64,000 bases of DNA from positions 1,304,501 through 1,368,500 of the forward strand of contig CM047806.1 of the NCBI GenBank assembly GCA_026214975.1, read 5' to 3'. Source of the DNA: Gentiana macrophylla. Taxonomy: Eukaryota; Streptophyta; Magnoliopsida; Gentianales; Gentianaceae. Below, piece by piece: positions 1 to 11,120 of the stretch. Positions within the stretch are counted from its first letter, which is position 1. Each line of letters starts with the position of its first letter. The translations under genes and the position numbers were made by a program. Under the pieces are notes generated by a model, which saw only the letters and a list, made by a program, of their open reading frames with translations, made no database searches and was not told where the DNA came from.

Positions 1-793
1 ATAATATCCATACGATCGTATCTCGAGTGTCAATACATTAACGATCGTATCTTATAATCTGGATACCAGGCTCTCTCGGGATAACACATTTACTCCCACT
101 TTGCAAAGATTCTCGAGAGCTAGACATTCCTTATAAGAAGGTCATTTCGGATATTCGATCCCAATCATAGGATACACGATTCCCGGACGACCAATCATGT
201 ATACTCCGCATGCTTCAATATCATACCCAATCACTACCGTATGATCGCCCCGTGACTAGGGGAAATCTCAATAGTGTCAAAGCATGACAATCCACACCGT
301 GATGCCATGAAGACTCCGATCAAAAGGATAATTACACAATCGCCACATAGTGTGACACTTAATGTAAGTGAGACAGTCTAACGTACGCATTCTCTAATAC
401 ACGTCCACGTACAGTCCAAGTGTCTCTACTTCGATAGACGAGATCTATCCCTACCTTCTATAAGATAGAAGACATCCAATACGTGCTAGTCTGATTATAC
501 TATCAATGTCCCATTTGACAGCACATAAGACTAGAGACATTTAAGTACCAAACTTGTTATAGTGATTAGAGATCTCATCAACCATAATCACTATCATGGT
601 TTCTCTATCACAGTTTGACACTAGGGACGTTACTATATATGTACATCAAATAATATGAAGATAAACAATATATAATAACATAAGTGCTTTTATTAATCAT
701 AATAAAGTTATTACATGAACAAAATAGACTGTAAATGACCCGACCCGATCGGATCCGGTCCAAACCGATTGGGTTTAGGACACCTTTCCAACA
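1..793 (-). mobile_element. Copia retrotransposon 3' LTR, runs off the window
   Basis: Read on the minus strand, the LTR begins TGTTGGAAAGG at 793, immediately after a polypurine tract, and continues to the window edge. Its far end is not visible. The placement after a Copia RNase H reading frame and tract identifies it as the 3' LTR of the minus-strand element that follows. Confidence 0.75.
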
Positions 794-808
794 ATCTCCC
801 ACTTGGCC
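794..808 (-). promoter_or_regulatory. Copia polypurine tract
   Basis: The minus strand reads GGCCAAGTGGGAGAT directly before the LTR start. Plant Copia elements typically carry an AAGTGGGAGATTGTTGG-type tract here, where it primes plus-strand DNA synthesis. Confidence 0.75.
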
Positions 809-1213
809 TAAAGCCAATCACCCATATGCCTAAGCCCGTGCAAGTGAACATGTTTCTCATGCTTTGCTTGAGACAATGTCTTGGTTAACGGATCAGCTAT
901 GTTATCATCCGTGTGGACTTTCTATATCTTTACATCTCCTCTATCTACTATCTCTCTAATCAAGTGATAGCGCCGTAGCACATGTTTGGACTTCTGATGA
1001 GACCTTGGTTCCTTTGACTGAGATATCGCTCCATTATTATCACAAAGATGAGGCACCGCACCTTCAATTGGAGGAACCACACCAAGTTCGATGATTGAAC
1101 TTCTTCATCCAAATCGCTTCTTTGCCGCCTCCGAGGCTGCTATGTATTCGGCTTCCGTTGTAGAGTCTGCAGTAGTCTCCTGCTTGGAACTATTCCAGCT
1201 CACTGCTCCGCCG
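809..1213 (-). pseudogene. Copia pol, RNase H C-terminal part
   Basis: The minus strand encodes the C-terminal end of a Copia polyprotein. Readable blocks include LNGGAVSWNSSKQETTADS, TEAEYIAASEAA, CDNNGAISQSKEPRSHQ, SKHVLRRYHLIREI and DPLTKTLSQAKHEKH, ending in MGDWL and a stop just before the polypurine tract. RNase H degrades the RNA strand during reverse transcription. The frame is separated from its upstream part by a solo LTR inserted after base 1218. The frame is not continuous, so it is a dead copy. The joined reading across the insertion (…QSGFVFMLNGGAV…) confirms that this block and the one at 2982-3636 are one gene. Confidence 0.85.
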
Positions 1214-1218
1214 TTAAG

Positions 1219-2976
1219 TGATGGGAGTCAACTTCACTGCACTTTTGTATGTGAATCTACACCCGTTTATTACTTTATTGGCATGTTTTGGGTAGATATA
1301 GACCTGTTTGAGAGTAATATCGAGAGTTGTATGCTCGGGGAGTTAAACTGTCAAATCGATAGTAAACTCCGCATTTTTGATGATATTTCACTCTTTTCCA
1401 AGCATTTTTGTCTTGCAGAATTACGTGTGGTGTTTGTTCGTCTATGTTGTTGCAGGACTTAGGTGACTCGAGGACCCGGAAGGCGATGTTTTGGACTAAG
1501 AGACATGTTCGTGGCACAAGAATTGAGTGAAAGTGGAAGAAAAGCCAAGTTTGGAGTGGATGCAAGGCAAACTGGCGTTTGCCATACCCCAAACTGGCGT
1601 TTGCAGGGAGCATACCCTAAACGGGCGTTTGCCCAACCCAAACGGGCATTTACAGCGTGACACTTCATTCAGAAAGTTGGGTTTTCAGCTGGACGGGTGA
1701 CCCAATAACCCCCAAACTGGCGTTTGGATATAAAGCAAACGAGCGTCCAGGATACACAGACGGGCGTCTGCCCTCAAGACATGATTCAGCAAACGGGCGT
1801 TCAGAGAAGTGCAAACGCCCGTCCACTGAAGACGAAACCCTAATATCATCATATTTTTCCAGGCAAACGGTCATTTGGAGGGACTCAAACGGGCATTCGT
1901 GACCGACAAAGATCGATTTCGACTCTACTCTATAAATACCCAAATTTCATTCAAATTTCTATGCATACTTGGCCGACTTTAGACTTCTCTTGAGCGATTT
2001 TGGTGCGATTTTAGGGTAGATTAAACATCCTTTGATCCTTTGATTACCTAGATAACTTCCTTTGATTTTACACATCTTTTATAGCTTAGATTTACATTAC
2101 AAAATCAAAGATTCAACTTTTTGGGTACAACTTTCTTCATATTTTCTCGGATCTGCTTTTCAAATGGTTATATGGTAATGACTTTTCTTTTGTTTATTGT
2201 CTTTAGTTCAATTTCCATTCTCTATTCCGTTATTAGCATAATTATGAGTAGCTAAATGCATGTGTAGTCGAATTATGTGAAAGCCATCGAAAACCCTAAG
2301 GGGGATGAGATTGAGAGTTATGTAGTGCATAATTGAATGTTTTAACGATTAATCCAGGTCCTAAAACCTATTTTAACATCTTTGAATTAGTTTGATCACC
2401 TAGTTCACCGTCACACACATCGAACTTATAGATGCATTTTGCGTGTGAGATGTGGGATAAGGGGTTTTGGATCGCTATGTAGATTCGGCCTAGTTGTTAG
2501 GTCCATTTCCAATACAGAGGTTTGTCATCATTGTTCGAGCGACTCTGTGAGCGTAATCATGTTATGTTAATCGGTTTTCTAAAGGGAGAATTAATTAACT
2601 TCACATAGGGTGTTAAGCGAGAGTTGTTCGGACCTTAACACCGTAATTAGAGTTGGTACCCGTGGATGTCGTTAAACTACATTGGATAGGTAGGTCGGTT
2701 AAGACACGCTCTCTGTTAAGTCTTTCCTCGGGGTAAAAGTAGCCCGTGGGATCATAGTTCGGCTATACCTTTTAATAACTAGAAGTACAACCGTTAGTTA
2801 ATCTTTACTTTTGCATTTGTATAATATCTCTCCTCCATAATTTTGACCTGAACTAAGTTCTACGTCGACTTTGGTACTTAGACTTTACTCCCTGTGGATT
2901 CAACCTTGAAACCACTATACTACCGTTGACCCAATACTCTGTCGGTTAAAGTTAGCGGTTAAGTATTTTGCTATCA
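1219..2976 (+). mobile_element. Solo LTR of a Ty3/Gypsy-like element, inserted in Copia pol
   Basis: The segment starts TGATGGGAG and ends GCTATCA, and is flanked on both sides by TTAAG (1214-1218 and 2977-2981), a clean 5-bp target duplication. Removing it and one TTAAG restores the Copia reading frame. No coding region is inside. At 1758 bp it is a long LTR. A TATA-like TATAAATA lies at 1931-1938, which suggests the plus strand is the transcribed one. Its first bases resemble the LTR at 10310 (TGATGAGAGTCAACTT), so the two are relatives. Confidence 0.9.
1568..1899 (+). repeat. Cluster of quasi-palindromes in the solo LTR
   Basis: About eleven copies of a 14-bp motif close to CAAACGGGCGTTTG occur here, starting near 1568, 1590, 1618, 1639, 1713, 1737, 1757, 1790, 1812, 1864 and 1886. 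Each is nearly its own reverse complement. The cluster ends some 30 bp before the TATA-like box of the LTR. Confidence 0.85.
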
Positions 2977-2981
2977 TTAAG

Positions 2982-3636
2982 CATGAAAACAAATCCAGAC
3001 TGTGACTTAAAGTCATCCATGTCAGTTTGGAAACTGGAATCTGTATAACCTCGTAAAACTAAATCATCATTCCCAAACCAGGAGCATATCCCATATCCCT
3101 AGTACGTCTCATGTACTTCGAGGATATTTTGACAAAGAATCCAAAGACCATCACCTGGATTGGACCGGGTACCTACTAGTCATACTAAGAGGGTACGAGA
3201 CATCTGGTCTAGTGCATAACATGGCATACATGATAGACCCGATTGCCGAAGCATAAGGGATCTTACTCATTTGTGCCCTGTCCTCCTCTGTCTTATGACT
3301 CATTCCCTTCGACAGGTAGACCCCACGTGACATGTGTAGCAATCCTTTCTTGATCGCCCCATGCCGAATCTCTTCAAATCTCTTGTCTATATAGGTGGAT
3401 TACATGACGGCACCAAGCAACCTCTTAGATCTATCTCTATAGATCTTTATTCCTAGAATATAGGTTGCATCACCCAAGTCCTTCATTGAGAAGTTCTTGG
3501 ATAACCAAGCTTTGACCGATTGTAATATAGGCACATCATTCCCTATGAGCAATATGTCGTCTACATAAAGTACTAAGAAAACAATGACACTCCCATTAAC
3601 CTTCTTGTAAACACAAGGCTCATCTGAGCATGCCAT
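2982..3636 (-). pseudogene. Copia pol, reverse transcriptase part
   Basis: The minus strand carries the second half of a Copia reverse transcriptase. MACSDEPCVYKKVNGS is followed by the catalytic LYVDDILLIGND block (YVDD, about 3535-3570), SMKDLGDATYILGIKIYRD, then after a break SKIPYASAIGSIMYAMLCT and RPDVSYPLSMTSRY, then LVLRGYTDSSFQTDMDD. Frame changes between 3400 and 3342, and again before 3150, show decay. The N-terminal part of pol, integrase and gag are missing. This is the upstream continuation of the RNase H block at 809-1213. Confidence 0.88.
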
Positions 3637-3800
3637 AAATGATAATTAGTCCGGGTAAGCTTGGAGATATGAATTGAGGAGGAGGGAGTGAAAGAGGGAT
3701 AGGAGGGAGAGGAAGATGTGGCTGTATCAGTCACGGTGGCGGACATGGGTGGACGAAGGAGAAGGTGCTGTACGAAGAAGATGAAGGCTATATAGGTTTT

Positions 3801-3837
<37 letters not shown>

Positions 3838-3901
3838 GTTTTGCAAGGTACGATTTAGCGTAATGTTTTGCAAGAGGAAGAACCGTGCTCCGATACCATA
3901 T
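3637..3901. other. Leader-like spacer with poly-T tract
   Basis: Between the Copia RT fragment and a short LTR lies a purine-rich stretch, then a run of more than 30 T (about 3803-3836). No coding signal is seen. It may be the leader of the short-LTR element, or a junction of two deleted elements. Confidence 0.4.
3887..3898 (-). promoter_or_regulatory. Primer-binding site, initiator tRNA-Met type
   Basis: The minus strand reads TGGTATCGGAGC, one base from the usual TGGTATCAGAGC complement of initiator tRNA-Met. It sits just inside the short LTR at 3902-4067, where reverse transcription would be primed. Confidence 0.75.
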
Positions 3902-4067
3902 TGTAAATTAAATCAAATACTTTCATTGAATTATAATGTGAGTACATCAAAGTATATATAACCATGTATAGCTTGGCCAACAAGTATATAGATAAATACC
4001 AAAAATATAAAATACTAGAAATACAAATATGTGAATTAATTAATCTTTATCTATAATATCTTCAACA
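3902..4067 (-). mobile_element. Short Copia-type LTR (5' LTR, minus strand)
   Basis: On the minus strand the segment runs from TGTTGAAGATA to TTTACA (166 bp, TG...CA) and is followed by an initiator tRNA-Met primer-binding site. It is much shorter than, and unlike, the LTR at 1-793, so the two probably belong to different Copia elements fused by deletion or nesting. Confidence 0.7.
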
Positions 4068-4769
4068 ATTTCACCTAAAACGATTAACCCAAATTACCAA
4101 CAAAAAATAAAAACAAACTAGTTTTTCAATGTTGTACACGTTAAGATGCAAGCTATGTGCCTTGCTCTAAATTGATTAACTATACGGTTAAGCCACGATC
4201 TAAAGCGTCATCAATGTCTCACCTTTAAAGTTTCGTGAATGATTTGAATTGAATGTTATACATGTGTCAATGGTCTGGTGTATAAGATGTTGCATTTAAG
4301 CCTTTTTATGTTACGAGAAGTTAATAGTACTTCATATCGAACTCCACGTTAAACTCAAAGACAAGACTGTCATTACAGCACTGTACCGTTGGAAAACTTG
4401 AGAAATGAGTGGATCTCCCCACAGGTGATCGATGTAAGAGTACTGTAGAACCGTACGTGCAATAATAAAGAGGGGAGCCATGCCATACCCTGGTAATTAA
4501 ATTCAGCTTTATTCCACAACTATATAACCATTATTTTCCAGTTTCAACCATTTTGTCTGCATAAAAAATGTCATCTCCATCTATTATAACTAGGCCTACC
4601 TAGCCACTTCCCCACTCTATATACCCCCATTTGCTTCTTTTCCTTACGTTCAAACAATATGTCACTGTCTTTTTTCCTATTTTTGCTTCAAGTAAAGACA
4701 ACTTAATTCACAGAAAAAAGTAAAACAAAATGCTAACATTTGGTTGGTATAAATCCCCTGGTATATGTA
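4068..4769. other. Gene-empty AT-rich stretch
   Basis: No gene, repeat structure or recognisable element is seen here. Confidence 0.5.
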
Positions 4770-5170
4770 TAGAATTGTTGATTTGCCGAGTCACGTCGAG
4801 TCGATTATCTCATTGTTAAAGTTTGGTTTGTTTAAGTCTTTAGATTGTTTATGGTTGTTTGTTTTGACAAACGAACAAAATTTTATGCACAAGCTTGGTT
4901 TGTTTAATTAGTTTTCGAGCTTGTTCGTGATTATTCGTTTGATAAATGAACAAAAAAAAGTATATTCAAGATCGGCTCGTTTAAAAGACAAATTAATCGA
5001 GCTTGTGTTCGACTTCGGCTCATTAAATGTATTTTTGTCTTACAGCTCGAGTTCGCCTCGTTAATATATACAAAATAAAATTCAATTGTAGAAATAAAAA
5101 TATAATTAGCATATATGACATGAATATAGACAACTTATCATAAGATTATGCGAGCGTTTGTGACTCAACC
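4770..5170. repeat. Dispersed repeat with GTTCGTTTAATAAACGAAC-like motifs
   Basis: The stretch is built from degenerate phrases such as GCTCGTTCG, TTCGTTTGATAAATGAAC and AGCTTGGTTTG. The same phrases recur at 14530-14950 and 23100-23690, marking an old, unclassified interspersed repeat common in plant DNA. Confidence 0.55.
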
Positions 5171-6399
5171 AGTATTCGTTCATTTAGGAAACGAGCTGAT
5201 GGTGGGAGGGGGTGGACGGGAGAATACCGGAAAGTATAATGGTCATCACCGACAGGCCAGAATTAATCCCTGATTTATTTTAAAAGTTTTCTTTCATTCA
5301 TTAAAATACCTCTAAAATCATTGATGGTTTAGAGAGATGCTTACAAAATCCCCATCAATACAATACATACAATGATTAATGGATTACCAGCTCTATCATG
5401 AGGTAGATAATTTATACATTCAACACGATTAAAATCAACACATGTGACATGTATATCCTCAAGAGTATTGCGATATTATACTAAAGTAAACACACTTCCT
5501 ACTTGGCAAAATCACGTGGATCCATGTGTTTTAAATAAAATTCATGTGGTTTTTGCAAAGCAAATAATTTAGTGCGTTTACTTTAATGTGATTTAACAGT
5601 AAGATATTGCTTTACTCTATCCTCAAATATATATAGTCATGTAAGATAGAGTCAGAGTTAACGTATATATAGCACACAAGACATATAAAAAAAATCATCC
5701 AAATGAAAACAAAAGACCTCTTTGAAGTTTGAATAACAATATAAAAGAGAGAAAAGAATATGATCGCACTGATGATCGAAATTAAAAAAACTTTTAAATA
5801 ATTTATATTATGTGAGAGATGTAGTATATTTTTTAAAATAGAATTAAGACTCAAACATGACAAGTAAAAATAATGGATGGAGAAAAGGGGAAAAAAAAAA
5901 AAAAAAGGAAAATGTAAATGAAGAGAATAATAAATAGGGGGATGAATTAATGTTGGTTGTTTTTAGTAAAGAGTGCAGCTGAAGGGAAGGTATGTGTCTT
6001 GCGGCAAATGCGGTAAGAGCCCATCTGCATGCACTAATTACACTCCCACGGCTCCATTGATTGCATTAATCCATTCCACATGCATCCTCCTACTAGTATA
6101 TTCTTCTTCTTCATCTTTTTTTTTTTTGGGGAGGGGAGGGAGTAATAGAGATCGAGTGGAGATTCGTCACTCTATGTTTACTAAACATTCGCAGATTCTC
6201 TATCTCTTGGACTTCACGTGAAGGATACATTTCAAAATTTCCTTATCTCGAGGCTAATCAAGAATGTAAATGAGTGGAACCGAAAAACTGAGTTTGTGAA
6301 TGATATAGACATAACTCGAGTGACTATTGACACGTGAAAACAGTATCTCGAGGCTACGACATAGGTTTAATTTGTCGCCTCTAAGACTTTTAAATGCTC
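5171..6399. other. Intergenic stretch without a supported gene
   Basis: The DNA is AT-rich with short homopolymers. A short frame near 5973 contains CGKCGKSP but has no recognisable context and is not called. Confidence 0.5.
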
Positions 6400-7130
6400 A
6401 AACGAAGTCATACCATGTTGCTATCTTAAAGACCGATCATGCTGATTTTGGCAGGTCCATGGCTCCGTGCATGCTCGGTCAGTGATTCCAGTATGGTCCC
6501 TGACGATGCCAAAAGTTCGAACGCACTCTACGCCGCGCACCTCTTTAGTGGCCCGACATTAAGTATAGAGAGAGAGGTTATTTAAAGGGCCGGATCTCGG
6601 CAATTTGAGCTAGCAAAGCCGATCTCCTAGCCTCTCGAGGTCGGCCAATGTCTAGGACCGACCTCCGAGCGATATAGGCACAAACATTATCCCGACCTCT
6701 GCAGTCGGTTAATACTGTGTTCAAGCTTACCCACATCCGACCTATAAGGTCGGTCTAGTCCTCTCGGCCAAAACCCCTTGCACACGCTTAAATTAGATAA
6801 TTATTGAAGGAATCCCGAGTCATAAAGGCTCCAATATTTATCATTTAATACAAATATTTGAACATCACAATTATCTCCTAATATCAAGGAGATCAACTAA
6901 TCATAATCAATTTCCTTAGGGAACACGCTAATCGCCACCATGGACACGCCACACGCTATCTTTCGAGCCAAGCCCCTATATATATACAATCCCTAAGAAA
7001 CTATGGAGACTTGATTCCAATCCCGCATTGGATACGTGGCGAAATTGATCACTATCAAGTCTGATCTAAAACATTACACAACCACCCCCATCTTTGTATT
7101 TTCATTGTTCTTAAGGCTTTGAATAGGTTA
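6400..7130 (+). mobile_element. Probable 5' LTR/leader of a Tat-like Gypsy element
   Basis: This stretch is richer in GC than its surroundings, has repeated GGTCGGCC / CGACCT phrases and a TATA-like CCCTATATATATAC near 6973, and lies directly before a gag region. These traits fit the LTR and leader of the element coded at 7340-9310. I cannot fix exact LTR ends or a primer site, and no matching 3' copy is in the window. Confidence 0.4.
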
Positions 7131-7339
7131 TCATTAGAGAAAGTATACTAGATTTCATATGTATTTATTTTTGGAATCGTCAATTGGCAATAGAAGGAGG
7201 TCTCTTTGTTTGATAATCTCAAGAAAAGCTCCAGAATCAACATGGTGACCACACGGCAACAAGCGACCAATGGCGACAAGAACGCTAACAATGCGACGTA
7301 ATAATATGCTAACAACCGAGAACTAGCAACACGAAGAAT

Positions 7340-8790
7340 TTTCTCTCGACACAACCCACCAGGCGTTGGTAGATCAACTCACGGCTCTGATGACGCAACA
7401 AAATAGGTCGCTTCTCAATGCCGTCATGGCGGAGAGGAAGATGAAGACTTGGAAGGCCTGAAGGAAGAGGATCATCTTGATGAAAATTCACATGATCTGG
7501 ATCTGCAGGAGGAGATCCATCCGGAGAGAACTCCCAGAAACAAGATTTGGAGGAGGATGACCCCAATGAAGGACTGGATGCAAACTCCTTCTCCTCCTGG
7601 CACAAAAACGCGAGCCAAGAGGAAGATCCGCCCACCTCATCGAATCTGAAACAACTGGTCGTGCCCAGGCAATGGAAGCGGCTCGCGCCGAGCCAGAGAG
7701 GCTATAGCCGGAAGGAGATCTCGCACTCCTGGCTCTCGAATCTCCTTTCTCCAAACAAATTGAGAACTATCCCCGACCAACGAGGTTCAAGATCTCAAAG
7801 TTGGAGCCCTACGATGGAACCAAAGACCCTCAGGATCACTTGTTCCAAAGACTCACGCACATGAATCTCGATCGCGTCCTAGAAGAGATGAAGTGCAAGG
7901 CGTTTCAAAGATCGATCACCGGCCGAGCTCGAGAATGGTTCAAGAAGATACCGGCCAGAATAATTTACAACTTCGATACTTTAGGAAAGATGATCATTAA
8001 CGCTTTTATCATGGCAAAGCCATTTCAAAAGAATGCTACTCACTTGTTTTCTCTCAAACAGAAGCGAGATGAAACCGCATTGCAGTACCTTAAGCGGTTC
8101 AGCGAAGAGTCACTCCAAGTACGAGACGCCGACGATCATGTTCAGATCGTATGTTTTATGGCTGGATTGCGTGAAGGGAGGCTACATGCCAAACTGAGCA
8201 GTAAGCTCCCTGCGAAAATGGAAGAGTGTATGGAAATAGTGTTCAAGCACTGTCAAGGGGAAGAAGCCAACCGACTGAAGCGAGAGTTGGAGAAGTCGGA
8301 GTCCAAGAAAGATAAGGCTGAAGATACTTCTGAAAAGAGAAGGAAGTCGTATGAAGATCGCACACTGGGATAAACTATGGGCCGATCCGAAAATAAAAAC
8401 TCCTTGCAACTGCAAGACTTCCCGATGTTGAACATGCCTCGCGAACAGGTACTTGCGATTATAGAAAGGAAGGGTTTGGCACGAACTCCCACGCTACGTG
8501 AAGCACCCTGCATGTAGGGACCAGAGCAAGTTTTGCACCTACCACCAAGACACTAGCCATGATCTGGACAACCGTAGAGATTTCCAAAGAGACGTGGATG
8601 CGGCAATTGCCGGCGAAAGGCGGGCGAGGTCGTGGAATGACCTTCGGATGAAGAACGCCGAGGTAGATTTAGACTACCCGCAGAGGAACTACAACCGAAA
8701 GCGTAATCGACAGGGAGAGCCTCATCGAAGAAAAGATCGGTCTCCAGACAGGGATCAATAGATGGACAATCGGCCAATTAACACCATCAA
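7340..8790 (+). pseudogene. Ty3/Gypsy gag, broken
   Basis: Gag forms the particle that packages retrotransposon RNA. Readable pieces in order are HQALVDQLTALMTQQNRSLL (about 7350-7410), ESPFSKQIENYPRPTRF (about 7740), then a long frame 7801-8373 with EPYDGTKDPQDHLFQ, KAFQRSITGRAREWFKK, FSLKQKRDETALQYLKRF and a Lys/Glu-rich tail, then KFCTYHQDTSHDLDNRRDFQ (about 8530) and INTIVGGPG (about 8780). The YDGT-DP-HL start, the ALQYL-RF block and the following INTI-GG are typical of plant Tat-type gag. Frames change at least three times and several stops interrupt it, so it is dead. It is co-oriented with the protease fragment downstream. Confidence 0.85.
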
Positions 8791-8847
8791 CACTATTGTG
8801 GGAGGTCCTGGCAGTGTATTTGAGGTCGGCACCTAAACGCCCGATCG

Positions 8848-9310
8848 GTGGGCGCGACACATGCAAGCCGAGGAAGTCAAATCCCTTTTAAGGAAGTAGG
8901 TTATGGACCTAGGGGCCCACTCCCACTGGTCCCGAACAACGAAGGTCTGGTTATTGAAGTTATGGCGAACAAGAATCTAGTCAAGAGGGTTTGTGTCGAC
9001 ACTGGCAGTGCAGCCAACGTCCTATACCTCGCAGCTTTTCAAGCGATGAACCTCAAGAATCCGAGATGACTCGGTTTTAGCGCCCTGTTTGATTCGTTGG
9101 CCTCCTGCTTCATCCCATGTGGATGGTTCGATTCGTTACAACATTCGGAAAGAAGCGCAATAGGGAGAACTCTCATGGTCAACTATGTCATAGTCAAGTC
9201 ATCATGAGTGTACAATTTCATCCTTGGAAGGCCGGCCCTGATTGATCTTCGGGCCGTAATCTCCCCGGCTCACATCAGTTTAAAGTTTTTGACCGCTCGC
9301 GGCTTTTTTG
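8848..9310 (+). pseudogene. Ty3/Gypsy aspartic protease region, broken
   Basis: The frame reads GYGPRGPLPLVPNNEGLVIE, then KRVCVDTGSAANVLYLAAF; the DTGSA block is the aspartic protease active site that cleaves the polyprotein. A stop at about 9068 interrupts it. After a frame change the sequence resumes with YNFILGRPALIDLRAVIS, the block that normally follows protease in Tat elements. Reverse transcriptase, RNase H and integrase are absent: sequence after about 9310 leads directly to tandem repeats and a polypurine tract. The element is therefore a gag-protease remnant that must rely on other elements or, given its stops, is simply dead. Confidence 0.83.
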
Positions 9311-9587
9311 AAATCAAAAGGGGATCTAGAGGTCGCTTGAAGTTGCTACGCAGCCACCATCAAGGACAAAGGAGTTGTTTTGGCTTGATCAGTTCGGCAA
9401 GTCCTTATCTTTTACTGCTTTCTCTTGTCTATTTTTCATTACTGCACTTTCGTTACGTTTTGTCCCTTTCATTATCAGTTTCAGACATTTCTGCTTCATT
9501 GAATAAATTTTACTTTTCGTCATTTTCTCACTTCTTTGCCTTGTTTTATAAGTCCATAAGGGCAAGCTAACCAATATACTCTACGTA

Positions 9588-9985
9588 AAAACTTCACGCG
9601 AGAAGTCAGTCCGACCTAGCCCTGCTCGCCGTGCTTTTAAACGAGAAGTTAGCACTAGCCTGGTCCTGCTCATCCTTAAATTTCACGCGAGAAGTCAGTC
9701 CGACCTAGCTCTGGTCTCCGTGATTTTAAACGAGAAGTCAGCACTAGCCTGGCCCTGCTCGTCCTTAAACTTCACGCGAGAAGTCATCCGACTGACCACC
9801 ACGCTCGTCGCGCTTTTAGACGAGAGTCGAAGATTAGCCTTGCTCGCCCTAAACTTCACGCGAGAAGTCAGTCCGACCTGGCCCTGCTCGCCGTGCTTTT
9901 AAACGAGAAGTCAGCACTAGCCTGGCCCTGCTCATCCTTGAACTCCACGTGAGAAGTCAGTCTGATCTAACCTTGCTCTCCGTAC
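9588..9985 (+). repeat. Tandem repeat, about 88-bp unit, 4-5 copies
   Basis: Units begin near 9588, 9678, 9767, 9851 and 9940 with AAACTTCACGCGAGAAGTCA or a variant, and contain CTGCTCGCCGTG and AACGAGAAGTCAGCACTAGC. Tandem repeats before the 3' LTR are common in large Tat/Ogre-type Gypsy elements, which fits the neighbouring gag. Confidence 0.88.
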
Positions 9986-10290
9986 TGTTAAGGGACATTT
10001 GTCTAACCTTGTTGGTCCTATAGTCAGCCTGACTTAGTCTAACTTATAGGCTTCTGAGCTCGCAAATTAAGCTCGGCCTTACATACGAACATAGGTGCGC
10101 AATCTGAAAACTCAGAGTTGCATACCGTGCAGCACGCCCTTAAAAAACGTTGTTAAAAGACTGGCGCACTCTAGTCTCGCCCCTTATGAATTAACTAGGA
10201 TATGTTTACACATGCCCGAACCCGCGTGATGGGCTCGGACCTATACTTAATCTAAACAAGTATGCCGTCCAAAAACTTAGAATAATGGAT

Positions 10291-10309
10291 GGCATACTGG
10301 GGGGCACAC
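10291..10309 (+). promoter_or_regulatory. Putative polypurine tract
   Basis: GGCATACTGGGGGGCACAC lies immediately before an LTR-like TGATGAGAG. G-rich tracts of this form precede the 3' LTR of plant Gypsy elements. Confidence 0.55.
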
Positions 10310-11120
10310 TGATGAGAGTCAACTTGTCTATCATTTTCTATGTAATTATACCCCGTTTATACCTTGTTTTATATGTTTTCTGAGACATTTGGTTGTATTT
10401 TAATGTATTTACACCTTGGTTATTATTTTGGGACCAAGGACGTAAAGTCCGGGATTCTCGGTCTTTTTCGGTGTAATTTACTATATATACTCTCGCCACC
10501 CTAAAGTCCTATAGGGATTATGTGTGGTATTTGTTGTGATTTTGTACAGGACTTAGGTGTTTTTGAGGTGTCCGAAGGCGAGTTCACGAGGATTGGAACG
10601 CAGCCCGAAGCTTAAACGTTCAAACGGATCAAAACGCGGTGGTACTACAACCATACCTTCCATTGATCTCATTTTTTGATCTACCTTAGAGGCATTTTCG
10701 GGATGGACATCTTCATGAAAGTTGTAGACAATTTCATTAGCTTTCCAAAGGATTTTGAATCACTTGATTTGGAGGTCCTACACACAAAGTTATGGCTGTT
10801 TTTCTCAAGGTGTGTCAACTAGCGCTGCTTGAGAAGTGCTAGCGCGCCTAGCGTGTGAATTTTGGCTTGAATTTTCAAGATGCGTGATTTCAACATCCTA
10901 GGCGTGTGCCTACACTTTCTAGCGCGCACGCCTAGCGTCCCGAAACTCATAAAACACTATAAATACCCCATTTTGGATCTAGTTCCACACTTCCTCTTCC
11001 CAACTCGCTTTTACTGACTTTTTCTTCATCTTTCCTTAGATTAGATTAGTTTATAGGTATATTAGCTTAGATTAGTTGTAGATTGTTGTAATCCGTTGAT
11101 TCTCAAGATAGCTTGACGCG
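10310..11120 (+). mobile_element. Truncated Gypsy LTR
   Basis: The segment starts TGATGAGAGTCAACTT, like the solo LTR at 1219. It shares the phrase ACAGGACTTAGGTG followed by a CCGAAGGCG-like block, and has a TATA-like CTATAAATACCCC near 10958. Quasi-palindromes such as TAGGCGTGTGCCTA and GCTAGCGCGCCTAGC lie just before the TATA. Similarity stops near 11120, where a GTAGGG-rich repeat begins, and no CA end or target duplication can be assigned. Confidence 0.7.

Noticed and set aside
5612..5863. 83-residue hydrophobic frame on the minus strand
   Set aside because: AT-rich DNA yields such frames by chance; no start context, no family match.
7449..7754. Overlapping short frames on both strands before the gag
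   Set aside because: They are alternative readings of the frameshifted gag N-terminal part.
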